Below, piece by piece: positions 26,497 through 34,593 of a DNA stretch of 64,000 nt. Source of the stretch: Alexandriicola marinus (GTDB lineage: Bacteria; Pseudomonadota; Alphaproteobacteria; Rhodobacterales; Rhodobacteraceae); the NCBI RefSeq assembly GCF_004000435.1, contig NZ_RBVZ01000002.1, positions 1,126,729 through 1,190,728 of the forward strand, written 5' to 3'. The position numbers and the translations under genes were made by a program. The notes under the pieces are model-generated. The model worked only from the letters and a program-made list of their open reading frames with translations, was not told where the DNA came from and ran no database searches. Each line of letters begins with the position of its first letter. Positions within the stretch are counted from its first letter, which is position 1.

Positions 26497-26942
26497 TCTA
26501 CGTCGATGCCGATGCCTGCCCCGTCAAGGCCGAGGCCGAACGGGTCGCATCACGGCACGGATTGCGCCTTTTCATCGTGTCGAACGGGGGATTGCGGCCC
26601 TCTCCCAACCCTCTGGTCGAGACTGTGATCGTGCCGGATGGTCCCGATGTGGCGGATATGTGGATTGCCGACCGGGCCGGCCCGGGAGACGTGGTCGTGA
26701 CCGGTGACCTGCCGCTTGCGGCGCGCGTCATCGAAGGTGGCGCCCGGGTCGTCAAGCATAACGGCGAGACGCTGAACGACCGCAACATCGGGCCCGCGCT
26801 GGCGTCCCGCGACCTGATGGCAGATCTGCGGTCCGCCGATCCTTTCCGGCAGGGCGGAGGCAAGGCGTTCGGCAAGGCCGATCGCAGCCGGTTCCTCGAT
26901 GCACTGGAACGCGAGGTCCGCGCCGCCGCGCGTAACGCCTAG
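26493..26942 (+). CDS. YaiI/YqxD family (DUF188) protein
   Basis: The 149-residue protein has the DUF188 signatures: [13 protein letters not shown] at the N-terminus, [19 protein letters not shown] in the middle and the basic tail [20 protein letters not shown]. The fold is PIN-like and acidic residues could bind metal, but the family has no confirmed activity. GTG at 26493 overlaps the cupin stop (GTGA). Its stop overlaps the convergent VOC gene by four bases. Confidence 0.88.
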   Translation: MIYVDADACPVKAEAERVASRHGLRLFIVSNGGLRPSPNPLVETVIVPDGPDVADMWIADRAGPGDVVVTGDLPLAARVIEGGARVVKHNGETLNDRNIGPALASRDLMADLRSADPFRQGGGKAFGKADRSRFLDALEREVRAAARNA

Positions 26943-27310
26943 CGGTGCTGATCGACGAGGATCGGATTGCCGTCCGGGTCGGCGAGGACGAAACTTGCTG
27001 GTCCCTCGGTCGTCTCGTCGGCCTCCTGCACGAACTCCATGCCCTGCGCCTTCAACGCCTTTTGCAGGTCGCGTATGTCGGTAAAGTTGTCGAGGTCCTT
27101 CGCGTCCTGACCCCAGCCTGGATTGAAGGTCAGCATGTTCCTTTCGAACATCCCCTGAAACAGCCCGATCACGGTGTCGCCGTTCTTCAGAATCACCCAG
27201 TTCTGCTCGGGCACGCCGCCCAGATCGGAGAAACCAAGTTTCTCGTAGAAGGCCTTGGAAGCGGCAAGATCCTTGACTGTCAGGCTGATGGAAAAGGCAC
27301 CAAGTTGCAT
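26939..27310 (-). CDS. VOC-family (glyoxalase/bleomycin resistance fold) protein
   Basis: The 123-residue protein has the two beta-alpha-beta-beta-beta modules of the vicinal-oxygen-chelate superfamily: [20 protein letters not shown] opening and [16 protein letters not shown] closing. Possible metal residues are in [15 protein letters not shown] and the second module, but not all canonical ligands are clear, so it may be a non-catalytic binding member. It converges with DUF188 over four bases, and the DUF4199 gene precedes it by about 20 bp on the same strand. Confidence 0.82.
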   Translation of the reverse strand: MQLGAFSISLTVKDLAASKAFYEKLGFSDLGGVPEQNWVILKNGDTVIGLFQGMFERNMLTFNPGWGQDAKDLDNFTDIRDLQKALKAQGMEFVQEADETTEGPASFVLADPDGNPILVDQHR

Positions 27311-27330
27311 ATGTTCGATCCTTTCTAGGG

Positions 27331-27858
27331 TCAGCGGGCCGGAAGGATCCTCGGGTTCCGCAGGAGTGCCGCGGAGATCAGTGAAATCACCACGCCGACC
27401 GGCAGGATTTCCGACATCGTAATCGGAATGCGGAATAGCGGGTTCTCATAGCGAACCTGCAACAATTCCATTTCGGCACGCAGCGCCTGCAGTTCCGCGC
27501 CGGCAACGCCCAATGCCTCCTGCTCCTCGATATGGGCCGCGGCATAGGCTTCCATAAAGTTCGAGCCGGAGAGCGCGAGATAGAGTTCCCACACAACGAC
27601 ATAGGCAATCGACGCGACCGCGGAGATCAGAAGTCCAAGGCCAAGTGCGGGCAGGAACGCAATGACCCCGCCGCAATTCACGTCCCGATGACGTTTGATG
27701 CCAAAGAAGATGATCGACAACGCGATGAACATGATCAGATAGCCGACCAACTGCGACGCGGTCGAGGGATCGTTGCCAGACCAGACCAACGAAAGAATTA
27801 TTCCGGTTATCACGACGAGGCCCGAGATGGACCCAAAGGTCAGAGCGATGAGGGTCAT
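27331..27858 (-). CDS. DUF4199 membrane protein
   Basis: The 175-residue protein has four hydrophobic helices: [58 protein letters not shown] and the C-terminal [17 protein letters not shown], with an amphipathic segment ([16 protein letters not shown]) between. This is the DUF4199 layout. I start it at ATG 27858, which begins right before helix 1; the frame also has an ATG at 27972 that overlaps the stop of the LuxR-type gene (TGATG) and would add 38 residues. Function is unknown; it pairs with the regulator upstream. Confidence 0.75.
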   Translation of the reverse strand: MTLIALTFGSISGLVVITGIILSLVWSGNDPSTASQLVGYLIMFIALSIIFFGIKRHRDVNCGGVIAFLPALGLGLLISAVASIAYVVVWELYLALSGSNFMEAYAAAHIEEQEALGVAGAELQALRAEMELLQVRYENPLFRIPITMSEILPVGVVISLISAALLRNPRILPAR

Positions 27859-27971
27859 GTGCGATACTTCCGAGGTGAAGAAAGGACTCTTCAGAGCCTG
27901 CCCCATCGTGACGATGGATATCCATCGCCCAGAAGGGTGATCTTCCCGATTTTTCGCCCCGAAATCGGCCA

Positions 27972-28448
27972 TCAGGCAATCAGCGACAACTCCCGTGCCC
28001 GGCGCAGAGCCTGTGTCCGGCGATTGGCGCCCAGCTTTTCGAACAGACGTGCGACATGGGTCTTGACCGTGTTGGGAGAGATGCCCAGTTCGCGCGCGAT
28101 CTCCTTGTTCGAGTGGCCCTCGGCCAACAGGTCCAGTACGGTGGCCTCTCGATCAGTGATGCCATGGGCCGCCAATCGGGACAGCCGGTCCAAAGTGCCA
28201 TGCTGTGGCCCGGTGGATGTCAGACGCGTTCCGATCCAGACCCCGAGACCTGCGAACGCGACGGCGACGACCACCACGTAGATCTCGGTCGGGACAAGCA
28301 GAGAAGCGTGCCGATATTCCAGCCAGGAGATCGCAAAGGCAGCGCCGGCCAGAACAGCGCCGTAGCCAAGGATCGCTGACCACGGCATGGCCGCGCCTGC
28401 CTGCTTTGTCTTGCGGATCGTCGAATTCCTTTGCCCCATGGTCGTCAT
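27972..28448 (-). CDS. membrane-anchored LuxR-type HTH regulator
   Basis: The protein of about 158 residues has two hydrophobic helices near the N-terminus (AILGYGAVLAGAAFAISWL and EIYVVVVAVAFAGLGVWIG) and a C-terminal LuxR/GerE HTH (TDREATVLDLLAEGHSNKEI, then LGISPNTVKTHVARLFEKLG). So it is a one-component regulator held at the membrane with no receiver domain. Start is uncertain: ATGs at 28448, 28439 and 28388 all precede the helices and none has a strong ribosome site. It is upstream of, and probably coupled to, the DUF4199 gene. Confidence 0.8.
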   Translation of the reverse strand: MTTMGQRNSTIRKTKQAGAAMPWSAILGYGAVLAGAAFAISWLEYRHASLLVPTEIYVVVVAVAFAGLGVWIGTRLTSTGPQHGTLDRLSRLAAHGITDREATVLDLLAEGHSNKEIARELGISPNTVKTHVARLFEKLGANRRTQALRRARELSLIA

Positions 28449-28642
28449 GCCGCAGCCTGGCCTCGTCGTCACAGGACAAGGCTAGCGCCGGTTCGCTTGC
28501 CAGACCAGAGCTGATCCTGTTGCCTTGATCTCGGCTTCCGATCCTGCGGCGCCGGAGGGCTCCGGACCTCTCATATCGAAAACTTGGCCCCGATGACGCC
28601 GACGGGCGAGACTCTCCCTGCCTGAGTGGATAAGTCGGGATC

Positions 28643-29608
28643 ATGCTGCGCAATCTATCCCAACCCACCCTCGGGTCCCTTGCCGCCATCGGGGCGGTCT
28701 TCTGCTTTTCGGTCAACGATGTCGCGATCAAGTTCTTGTCCGGGGCGTATGCGCTGCATCAGGTCGTTCTGATCCGGTCCACGATTGGCCTGTTGTTCCT
28801 GCTGGCGCTGATCGTGCCCTTCGCGGGCGGTCTTCGCGCCCTCAAGACGCGGCGGCTTCACATGCACCTGTTGCGCGGCCTCTGCGTCGTGTTTGCCAAC
28901 ATGTCATTCTTCCTTGGCCTTGCGGCGCTGCCCCTGGCCGAAGGGGTCGCGATCTTCTTCGTCTCGCCCCTGATCATCACCGTCTTTTCGGTGATCTTCC
29001 TGCGTGAAACCGTGGGGCCGTTCCGCTGGGCTGCGGTGGCCGTCGGCATGATCGGGGTTCTGGTCGTCCTGCGCCCCGGCACCGAGGCGTTTCAGCCGGC
29101 CTCGCTCCTGCCGATCGCGGCGGCGTTCGGCTATGCCTCGCTGCACATGCTGACGCGCCATATCGGGAAGACGGAATCCTCGGCCGCGCTGTCGTTCTAT
29201 ATCCAGCTGACCTTCATCGCGGTGACCGCCATCTTCGGTCTTGTCGCTGGGGACGGCCGGTTCAACCCCGGCACCGATCCTTCCTTGGAATTCCTGCTCA
29301 GGGCATGGACGATGCCCGCGCTGGAGGATGCGTTCATCTTCGTGGCCGTGGGGGTCGCCAGCGCGATGGGCGGGTTCCTGATCAGTTTTGCCTACCGCAC
29401 CAGCGAGGCGGCACTTGTTGCGCCGTTCGAATATGTCGCGCTGCCGTTGTCGATCGTCTGGGGGATCCTCGTATTCGGTGACTGGCCCGATGCGATCACC
29501 TATGCGGGCATCGCGCTCATCCTTGTCTCCGGGCTTGTGATCATCTGGCGTGAGGCGCGCAGCAACGGCCCCCGCCGCGTGCCCCGGACACCCCGATACC
29601 GGCGTTAG
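28643..29608 (+). CDS. EamA/DMT-family transporter
   Basis: The 321-residue protein has ten hydrophobic helices in two EamA repeats, with GAVFCFSVNDVAIKFLSG opening and the VSPLIITVFSVIFLRETVG segment closing the first repeat, as in RhaT/EamA exporters. Substrate is unknown. It ends in a basic tail (PRRVPRTPRYRR). It follows a 170-bp gap from the LuxR-type gene, to which it is divergent, and is followed by the HAD phosphatase gene after 60 bp. Confidence 0.87.
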   Translation: MLRNLSQPTLGSLAAIGAVFCFSVNDVAIKFLSGAYALHQVVLIRSTIGLLFLLALIVPFAGGLRALKTRRLHMHLLRGLCVVFANMSFFLGLAALPLAEGVAIFFVSPLIITVFSVIFLRETVGPFRWAAVAVGMIGVLVVLRPGTEAFQPASLLPIAAAFGYASLHMLTRHIGKTESSAALSFYIQLTFIAVTAIFGLVAGDGRFNPGTDPSLEFLLRAWTMPALEDAFIFVAVGVASAMGGFLISFAYRTSEAALVAPFEYVALPLSIVWGILVFGDWPDAITYAGIALILVSGLVIIWREARSNGPRRVPRTPRYRR

Positions 29609-29668
29609 GCCCTTTTCCGTCTCCGTTCCTTGGTGCAGGTTGTCGCCGAACAACGCGGGATGAGGTGC

Positions 29669-30289
29669 ATGGCGGTCAAGGCGGTTATCTTCGACATCGG
29701 GAATGTGCTCATCGAATGGCAGCCCGAACGGTTCTATGACAATGTGATCGGGCGCGACCGGCGGACCCGGATGTTCGACGCGGTCGATCTTCACGGGATG
29801 AACGACCGCATCGACCGGGGCGGAGATTTCAAGACGATCGTCATGGAAGAGGCCGAGAAAACGCCCGAATGGCGCGACGAGATCCATATGTGGTACAGCC
29901 ATTGGATCGATATGGCGGCGCCGACCATCGACCATTCCGTCCGGCTGTTGCGGGCGCTGCGGCGCAACGGGATTCCCGTATTCGCGCTGTCGAATTTCGG
30001 GATCCAGACGTTCGAGATCGGGGTGAGGAATTATCCGTTCCTCGAGGAATTCGATCGTCGTTACATTTCGGGCCATATGGGGGTGATCAAGCCCGAGCCT
30101 GAAATTTATGAAATGGTCGAGGCCGATTGCGGTCTGCCGGCGGAGGCGCTTTTGTTCACGGATGACAGGCAAGACAACATCGATGCCGCTGCCGCCCGCG
30201 GATGGCAGACCCACCTGTTCGAGGGTCCCGACGGCTGGGCCGCGCGGCTTGTCGATGCAGGATTGCTGACCAAAGAGGAGGCCGCATGA
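29669..30289 (+). CDS. HAD-family hydrolase (haloacid dehalogenase type, phosphatase)
   Basis: The 206-residue protein has HAD motif I as FDIGNVLIEWQPE, motif II in FALSNFG, motif III Lys in GVIKPEPEIYE and motif IV in FTDDRQDNIDAA. The helical cap (FYDNVIGRDRRTRM to HSVRLLRALRR) is of the C1 type. Motif I reads DIGNV rather than DxDGT: the second Asp is Asn/Val-shifted as in YihX-like phosphatases, so a sugar phosphatase of that subfamily is a fair guess. ATG at 29669 has GAGGTG upstream. It overlaps the cyclodeaminase-family gene (ATGA). Confidence 0.85.
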   Translation: MAVKAVIFDIGNVLIEWQPERFYDNVIGRDRRTRMFDAVDLHGMNDRIDRGGDFKTIVMEEAEKTPEWRDEIHMWYSHWIDMAAPTIDHSVRLLRALRRNGIPVFALSNFGIQTFEIGVRNYPFLEEFDRRYISGHMGVIKPEPEIYEMVEADCGLPAEALLFTDDRQDNIDAAAARGWQTHLFEGPDGWAARLVDAGLLTKEEAA

Positions 30290-31218
30290 CCGCTCCGTTC
30301 ATTCCATTCGACGAGGGACAGCAGGGGCTGGACTGGATTGCCCTGACCGAGGCGATCGCACGGGGGCACGAGTTGCCCGAAGCAAAGGTCGAGGATGTCT
30401 TCATCCGCCGTGGCGACGACACGCTTCTGAACCGGTCGGCCTGGATCGACGGGATGGGCGTGGCGGTCAAGGCCTGCATGGTCTGCCCCGGCAATCCGTC
30501 CGAGGGACGGCCCATGGTCAATGGTGCGGTCAACCTGTTCGACGATGCGACCGGTGAATTGTCGGCGATCCTGGATTTCCACCTGGTCACGAAATGGAAG
30601 ACCGCGGGCGATAGTCTTCTGGCTGCACTCCGGCTGGCCAGGCCCGAGAGCCGTAAAATCCTGATCGTCGGTGCGGGAACCGTGGCGCGATCCCTGATCG
30701 AGGCCTATTCGGCGGGGTTCCCGGATGCCTCGTTCCTTGTCTGGAACCGGACCGTCGCGCGCGCGGAGGAACTGGCTGCCGCATTCGACCATGTCAGCGT
30801 GGCCGAGAATCTGCCCGGTGCCGTTGCCGCGGCCGATATCGTCTCTTGCGCGACCATGTCGTCAGAGCCGATCCTGAAGGGGGAATGGTTGCAGCCGGGT
30901 CAACATGTCGACCTGATCGGGGCCTTCCGTGCCGACATGCGCGAGGCCGATGACGAGGCGATCCGACGCGGTCGACTGTTCGTCGATGCCCGCGCCACAA
31001 CGATCGGACACATCGGCGAGATCGCCATCCCGATCGCCGAGGGAACGATCACCGCCGATGATATTCTTGCAGATTTCAGAAATCCTTCAGCTTTTTGCCG
31101 CAATTCCGAGTCAGAAATAACCATCTTCAAGAACGGCGGCGGCGCCCATCTCGACCTGATGGTAAGCCGATACATCCTCGAAGTCTGGAATGCCCGATGG
31201 TCTGGTGGATCCTCATAG
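30286..31218 (+). CDS. ornithine cyclodeaminase/mu-crystallin family protein
   Basis: The 310-residue protein has the family's N-terminal dimer region with the substrate-binding PGNPSEGRPMVNGAV and ILDFHLVTKWKTA, and a Rossmann motif ILIVGAGTVARSLIEAY. The acid in QHVDLIGAF is the likely catalytic aspartate. Members are NAD(P)-dependent ornithine cyclodeaminases, ketimine reductases or alanine dehydrogenases; sequence alone does not decide which. It starts inside the HAD gene stop and its last 22 bases overlap the hydrolase gene. Confidence 0.87.
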   Translation: MTAPFIPFDEGQQGLDWIALTEAIARGHELPEAKVEDVFIRRGDDTLLNRSAWIDGMGVAVKACMVCPGNPSEGRPMVNGAVNLFDDATGELSAILDFHLVTKWKTAGDSLLAALRLARPESRKILIVGAGTVARSLIEAYSAGFPDASFLVWNRTVARAEELAAAFDHVSVAENLPGAVAAADIVSCATMSSEPILKGEWLQPGQHVDLIGAFRADMREADDEAIRRGRLFVDARATTIGHIGEIAIPIAEGTITADDILADFRNPSAFCRNSESEITIFKNGGGAHLDLMVSRYILEVWNARWSGGSS

Positions 31219-32111
31219 CCGTAGTCGCGGCCGCAATCGTTTCGATCCCCTTCGTTCAGGAGTTGCGCCGCGACGCGCTCGATCCGTCGAATGCTAAAGG
31301 CAGGTTCGCCGATCTTCCCAGTGGCCGGACCCACTACCGCTGGTTCGGCGGCGCGCGAGGCCCGGTCGCTGTTTGCGTCCATGGCCTGACCACGCCATCC
31401 GACGTCTGGGAGCCTTTCGCTCGCGAGCTTTGCGATCTTGGCTATCGGGTTCTGATCTATGACCTCTACGGGCGGGGATTTTCCGACAACGTTGCAGGCC
31501 CGCAGACGGCAGAATTCTTCGTCACGCAACTCAGGGAACTGCTGGATGATCAGGGCCTTGAGGACGACTTGACGCTTGTCGGCTATTCGATGGGCGGCTC
31601 TATCGTCACGGCCTTTACGGCGCGGTATTCGCACCGTGTTCAGCGGGTCGTGCTGATCGCCTCCGCAGGTGTGGAGTACGACGAAGAGCCGTTTCTCAGG
31701 CGGATCCTCGGGCTGTCGTTTCTGGGCACATGGCTGCATGCGGCGATCGAGCCGTTCAGGATGCGCCGCGCCCTCGCGGCAGAGGCCGGCACAGGCGATC
31801 CGGCCCTTCATCAACTGCGATTGGCGCAGATCGAACGCCCGGGATATTTTCCGGCCGTCATCGCCAGCCGACGTGGCATCCTTTCGGACAGGCAGGAAAA
31901 GGAACATCGCGCGATCAGTCGGCTTGATATCCCCGTTTTTGCGCTCTGGGGCGAAGAGGACGATGTGATCCCGATCCAAAGCGTCGGCACGCTGGCCCGC
32001 TGGAACCGGGCCGCCCTGCAAGACACGATCCCGGGGGCGAACCATGGGCTGGTCGTGACCCATTCCCGGGAACTTGCCGCGCTCTACCGGACGCTTGTCC
32101 GGGGCGACTAG
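31197..32111 (+). CDS. alpha/beta hydrolase with N-terminal membrane anchor
   Basis: The 304-residue protein begins with one hydrophobic helix (WWILIAVVAAAIVSIPF) that should anchor it in the inner membrane, then an alpha/beta-hydrolase domain. Catalytic residues are Ser in LVGYSMGGSIV, the acid in ALWGEEDDVIP and the histidine in PGANHGLVV; the oxyanion region is VHGLTTPSDVW. Substrate is unknown; it is esterase/lipase-like. ATG at 31197 lies 22 bp inside the cyclodeaminase-family gene. Confidence 0.85.
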   Translation: MVWWILIAVVAAAIVSIPFVQELRRDALDPSNAKGRFADLPSGRTHYRWFGGARGPVAVCVHGLTTPSDVWEPFARELCDLGYRVLIYDLYGRGFSDNVAGPQTAEFFVTQLRELLDDQGLEDDLTLVGYSMGGSIVTAFTARYSHRVQRVVLIASAGVEYDEEPFLRRILGLSFLGTWLHAAIEPFRMRRALAAEAGTGDPALHQLRLAQIERPGYFPAVIASRRGILSDRQEKEHRAISRLDIPVFALWGEEDDVIPIQSVGTLARWNRAALQDTIPGANHGLVVTHSRELAALYRTLVRGD

Positions 32112-32209
32112 ATGGTGTTTCAACCCGGTCTCAGCCCGCTCTCTTACTGGTCGAAGGGCACACGCAAGTTGGGGTTTTCCCCCCGGCATCAGACGGCTAC
32201 TCAGAGACC

Positions 32210-33268
32210 ATGACCAGTGTGGCAGAGGCATATTCCCGCAGGGTGGCCGACGGGCGGCTGAACGCCGATCCCGTGCAGGAGGCCATGCTCCCGGACCTCG
32301 ACAGGGTTCGAAGCGAACTCGAGCGACCTGTGAAGAAGGGCCTGTTCCGCAAGCCCCCCCCGCCCGTGCGTGGGCTGTATCTGTGGGGCGGTGTCGGGCG
32401 TGGAAAATCCATGCTCATGGACCTTCTGTTCGAAACGGTAACCGTGCCGAAACAGCGCCGCCATTTCCATGCTTTCATGCAATGGGTCCATGCCGAGATG
32501 GGCAAGGCCCGCAAACGCGGTGTCGACGACGCCATTGCGCCGGTGGCCGATCAGCTTGCCGAGGAAGTGCGGTTCCTCGCCTTTGACGAGATGCAGATCA
32601 CGGACATCACCGATGCGATGATCGTCGGACGCCTGTTCCAGCGGATCTTCGATGCGGGCGTGACGGTTGTCACGACGTCGAACCGGCCGCCGCGCGATCT
32701 GTACAAGGACGGTCTCAACCGGGACCTGTTCGTGCCTTTCATCGAGATGATCGAGGCGCGGATGGACGTCGTCGAGATGGCGAGTGACACCGACCACCGG
32801 CAGGGCAGACTGAAGGGCACGCAGACCTATTTCACGCCGATCGACGCGACCGCGCGGGCCGAGATGAACCGAATCTGGGACGAATTGACAGACGGGCAGG
32901 CGCATCCCGAAATTCTTCGGGTGCATGGCCGCGACGTGGAGATACCGGGCTTCTACAACGGGGCGGCGCGCGCCCGGTTCTATGATCTGTGCGGCCGGCC
33001 TCTTGGCCCCGCCGATTACCTCGCGCTTGCCGGCGCCGCGAAGGTGATCCTGATCGACGATATTCCGCAGCTGGGCTCGATGAACTTCAACGAGGCCAAG
33101 AGGTTCGTGACCCTGATCGACGCCCTTTACGAAGGTCGGGTCCGGCTGATCTGTTCCGCCGCGGCGCGGCCCGAAATGCTCTATGTCGAAGGCGAGGGGT
33201 CGTTTGAATTCGGCCGCACGGCAAGCCGCCTCGAAGAGATGCAATCCGAGGATTGGGGACGCGCGTGA
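32210..33268 (+). CDS. zapE: cell-division AFG1-like ATPase ZapE
   Basis: The 352-residue P-loop ATPase has Walker A GGVGRGKS (residues 60-67), Walker B LAFDEMQITD and the sensor region TTSNRPPRDLYKDGLNR. This is the AFG1/ZapE family, which in E. coli associates with and destabilises the Z-ring and in mitochondria handles respiratory proteins. Sequence is complete. The downstream NYN gene starts with GTG in its stop codon (GTGA overlap), which suggests coupling. Confidence 0.94.
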   Translation: MTSVAEAYSRRVADGRLNADPVQEAMLPDLDRVRSELERPVKKGLFRKPPPPVRGLYLWGGVGRGKSMLMDLLFETVTVPKQRRHFHAFMQWVHAEMGKARKRGVDDAIAPVADQLAEEVRFLAFDEMQITDITDAMIVGRLFQRIFDAGVTVVTTSNRPPRDLYKDGLNRDLFVPFIEMIEARMDVVEMASDTDHRQGRLKGTQTYFTPIDATARAEMNRIWDELTDGQAHPEILRVHGRDVEIPGFYNGAARARFYDLCGRPLGPADYLALAGAAKVILIDDIPQLGSMNFNEAKRFVTLIDALYEGRVRLICSAAARPEMLYVEGEGSFEFGRTASRLEEMQSEDWGRA

Positions 33269-33780
33269 CGCTGGAGGCTCTCTTGTTCGAGGGTCAGGCA
33301 GGGCCCATCCTTCTGGTCGTCCTGACCCTGCTCGTCGCTGTCATCGGGTGGCTGCCCCGGGGCCGGCGCGTTCGCGCCCGCAAACGGCCGGTCATCGTCG
33401 TCGATGGATCGAACGTGATGCATTGGGGCGGAGGAGAGCCTTCGTCTGAAAAGCTGTCCTCGGTTCTTGCCGCGCTGATCGAGGCCGGTTTCGAACCCGA
33501 GACTTGGTTCGACGCGAATGTCGGATACAAACTGATCGGGCGCTATGCGGGGCCCGGTCAACTGGCGCGGATCCTGCCGATCCCGGCCTCTTCGATCCGC
33601 GTCGTGGACAAGGGGACGCCTGCCGACCCCGAACTGATCCGCTCGGCTCTTCGGCAGCGGGCCCGGATCATCACGAATGACAGGTTTCAGGACTGGCGCA
33701 TGGATTTCCCGGCCCTGGAGGAGGAGGGGCGCCTGATCAGCGGACGCATTCGCCAGGGCTGCCCCGAATTCGATCTGTGA
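33265..33780 (+). CDS. membrane-anchored NYN-domain ribonuclease-like protein
   Basis: The 171-residue protein has one N-terminal hydrophobic helix (GPILLVVLTLLVAVIGWL) and a basic stretch, then an NYN domain like the Zc3h12a/Regnase type: VIVVDGSNVMHWGG holds the first acid, ADPELIRSAL the next, and RIITNDRFQDWR the third. So it is probably a membrane-bound endoribonuclease with the domain in the cytoplasm. The start is GTG at 33265, overlapping zapE by four bases. Target RNA is unknown. Confidence 0.83.
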   Translation: MTLEALLFEGQAGPILLVVLTLLVAVIGWLPRGRRVRARKRPVIVVDGSNVMHWGGGEPSSEKLSSVLAALIEAGFEPETWFDANVGYKLIGRYAGPGQLARILPIPASSIRVVDKGTPADPELIRSALRQRARIITNDRFQDWRMDFPALEEEGRLISGRIRQGCPEFDL

Positions 33781-33865
33781 TCGAACCGGTCGCAATGCGC
33801 TTGCGGTCGGCGGACGGATCCGGGACTTTGTCAGGCGCAACACACAGGTTTGAGGATACAGGCAC

Positions 33866-34486
33866 ATGAGCGGACCGGCCCCCGAGGACACAGATCGCCA
33901 CGCCGCCAAGATGGCCAAGAAAAAGGCCGCGCGCGACAAGATCATGGCGACCAAGACCGATCAGAAGGGCCTGATCATCGTCCATACCGGCAAGGGCAAA
34001 GGGAAAAGCTCGGCCGCGTTCGGCATGATATTCCGGTGCATCGCCCATGGTATGAAATGCGCTGTCGTCCAGTTCATCAAGGGCGGCATGTCGACCGGGG
34101 AGCGGGATCTGATCCTGTCGAAGTTCAGCGACATCTGCGCGTTTCACACCATGGGCGAGGGCTTCACCTGGGAAACCCAGGACAAGTCCCGCGATATCGA
34201 GATGGCGCAGGCCGCATGGGCCAAGGCGAAGGAGCTGATCATCGATCCGTCGAACAAGATGGTCTTGCTGGACGAAATCAATATCGCGATCCGCTATGAT
34301 TACGTCGCGATCGACGAGGTGGTGGCCTTTCTGCGGGACAACAAGCCACCGATGACCCATGTCGTTCTGACAGGCCGCAATGCCCATGGCGACCTGATCG
34401 AACTGGCCGATCTCGTGACAGAGATGGAGTTGATCAAGCATCCGTTCCGAGCGGGGATCAAGGCTCAGCAGGGCGTCGAATTCTGA
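33866..34486 (+). CDS. cobO: corrinoid adenosyltransferase
   Basis: The 206-residue enzyme adenosylates cob(I)yrinic acid a,c-diamide or cobalamin with ATP, late in the B12 pathway. It has a modified P-loop TGKGKGKSSAAFG (residues 41-53), the hallmark of the CobA/CobO/BtuR family, and VLLDEINIAIRY as the Walker-B-like segment. It is close to full length. No other cob genes are near, so this is either a stand-alone salvage enzyme or separated from the pathway. The B12-binding regulator gene follows after about 108 bp. Confidence 0.96.
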   Translation: MSGPAPEDTDRHAAKMAKKKAARDKIMATKTDQKGLIIVHTGKGKGKSSAAFGMIFRCIAHGMKCAVVQFIKGGMSTGERDLILSKFSDICAFHTMGEGFTWETQDKSRDIEMAQAAWAKAKELIIDPSNKMVLLDEINIAIRYDYVAIDEVVAFLRDNKPPMTHVVLTGRNAHGDLIELADLVTEMELIKHPFRAGIKAQQGVEF

Positions 34487-34528
34487 AAAATCATGCCCAG
34501 TGCCGGGAGACCGCCTGAAAAATCATGC
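34483..34528 (+). repeat. 14-bp direct repeat at the cobO end
   Basis: CTGAAAAATCATGC occurs at 34483-34496, including the cobO stop codon, and exactly again at 34515-34528, 32 bp later. A regulatory role toward the following gene is possible but unproven. Confidence 0.6.
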
Positions 34529-34593
34529 TATCATGATCACGAGAACGCCGAATCAACCAAAATTGCGTGGAAATTAGCCACCGCGCAAATCGG

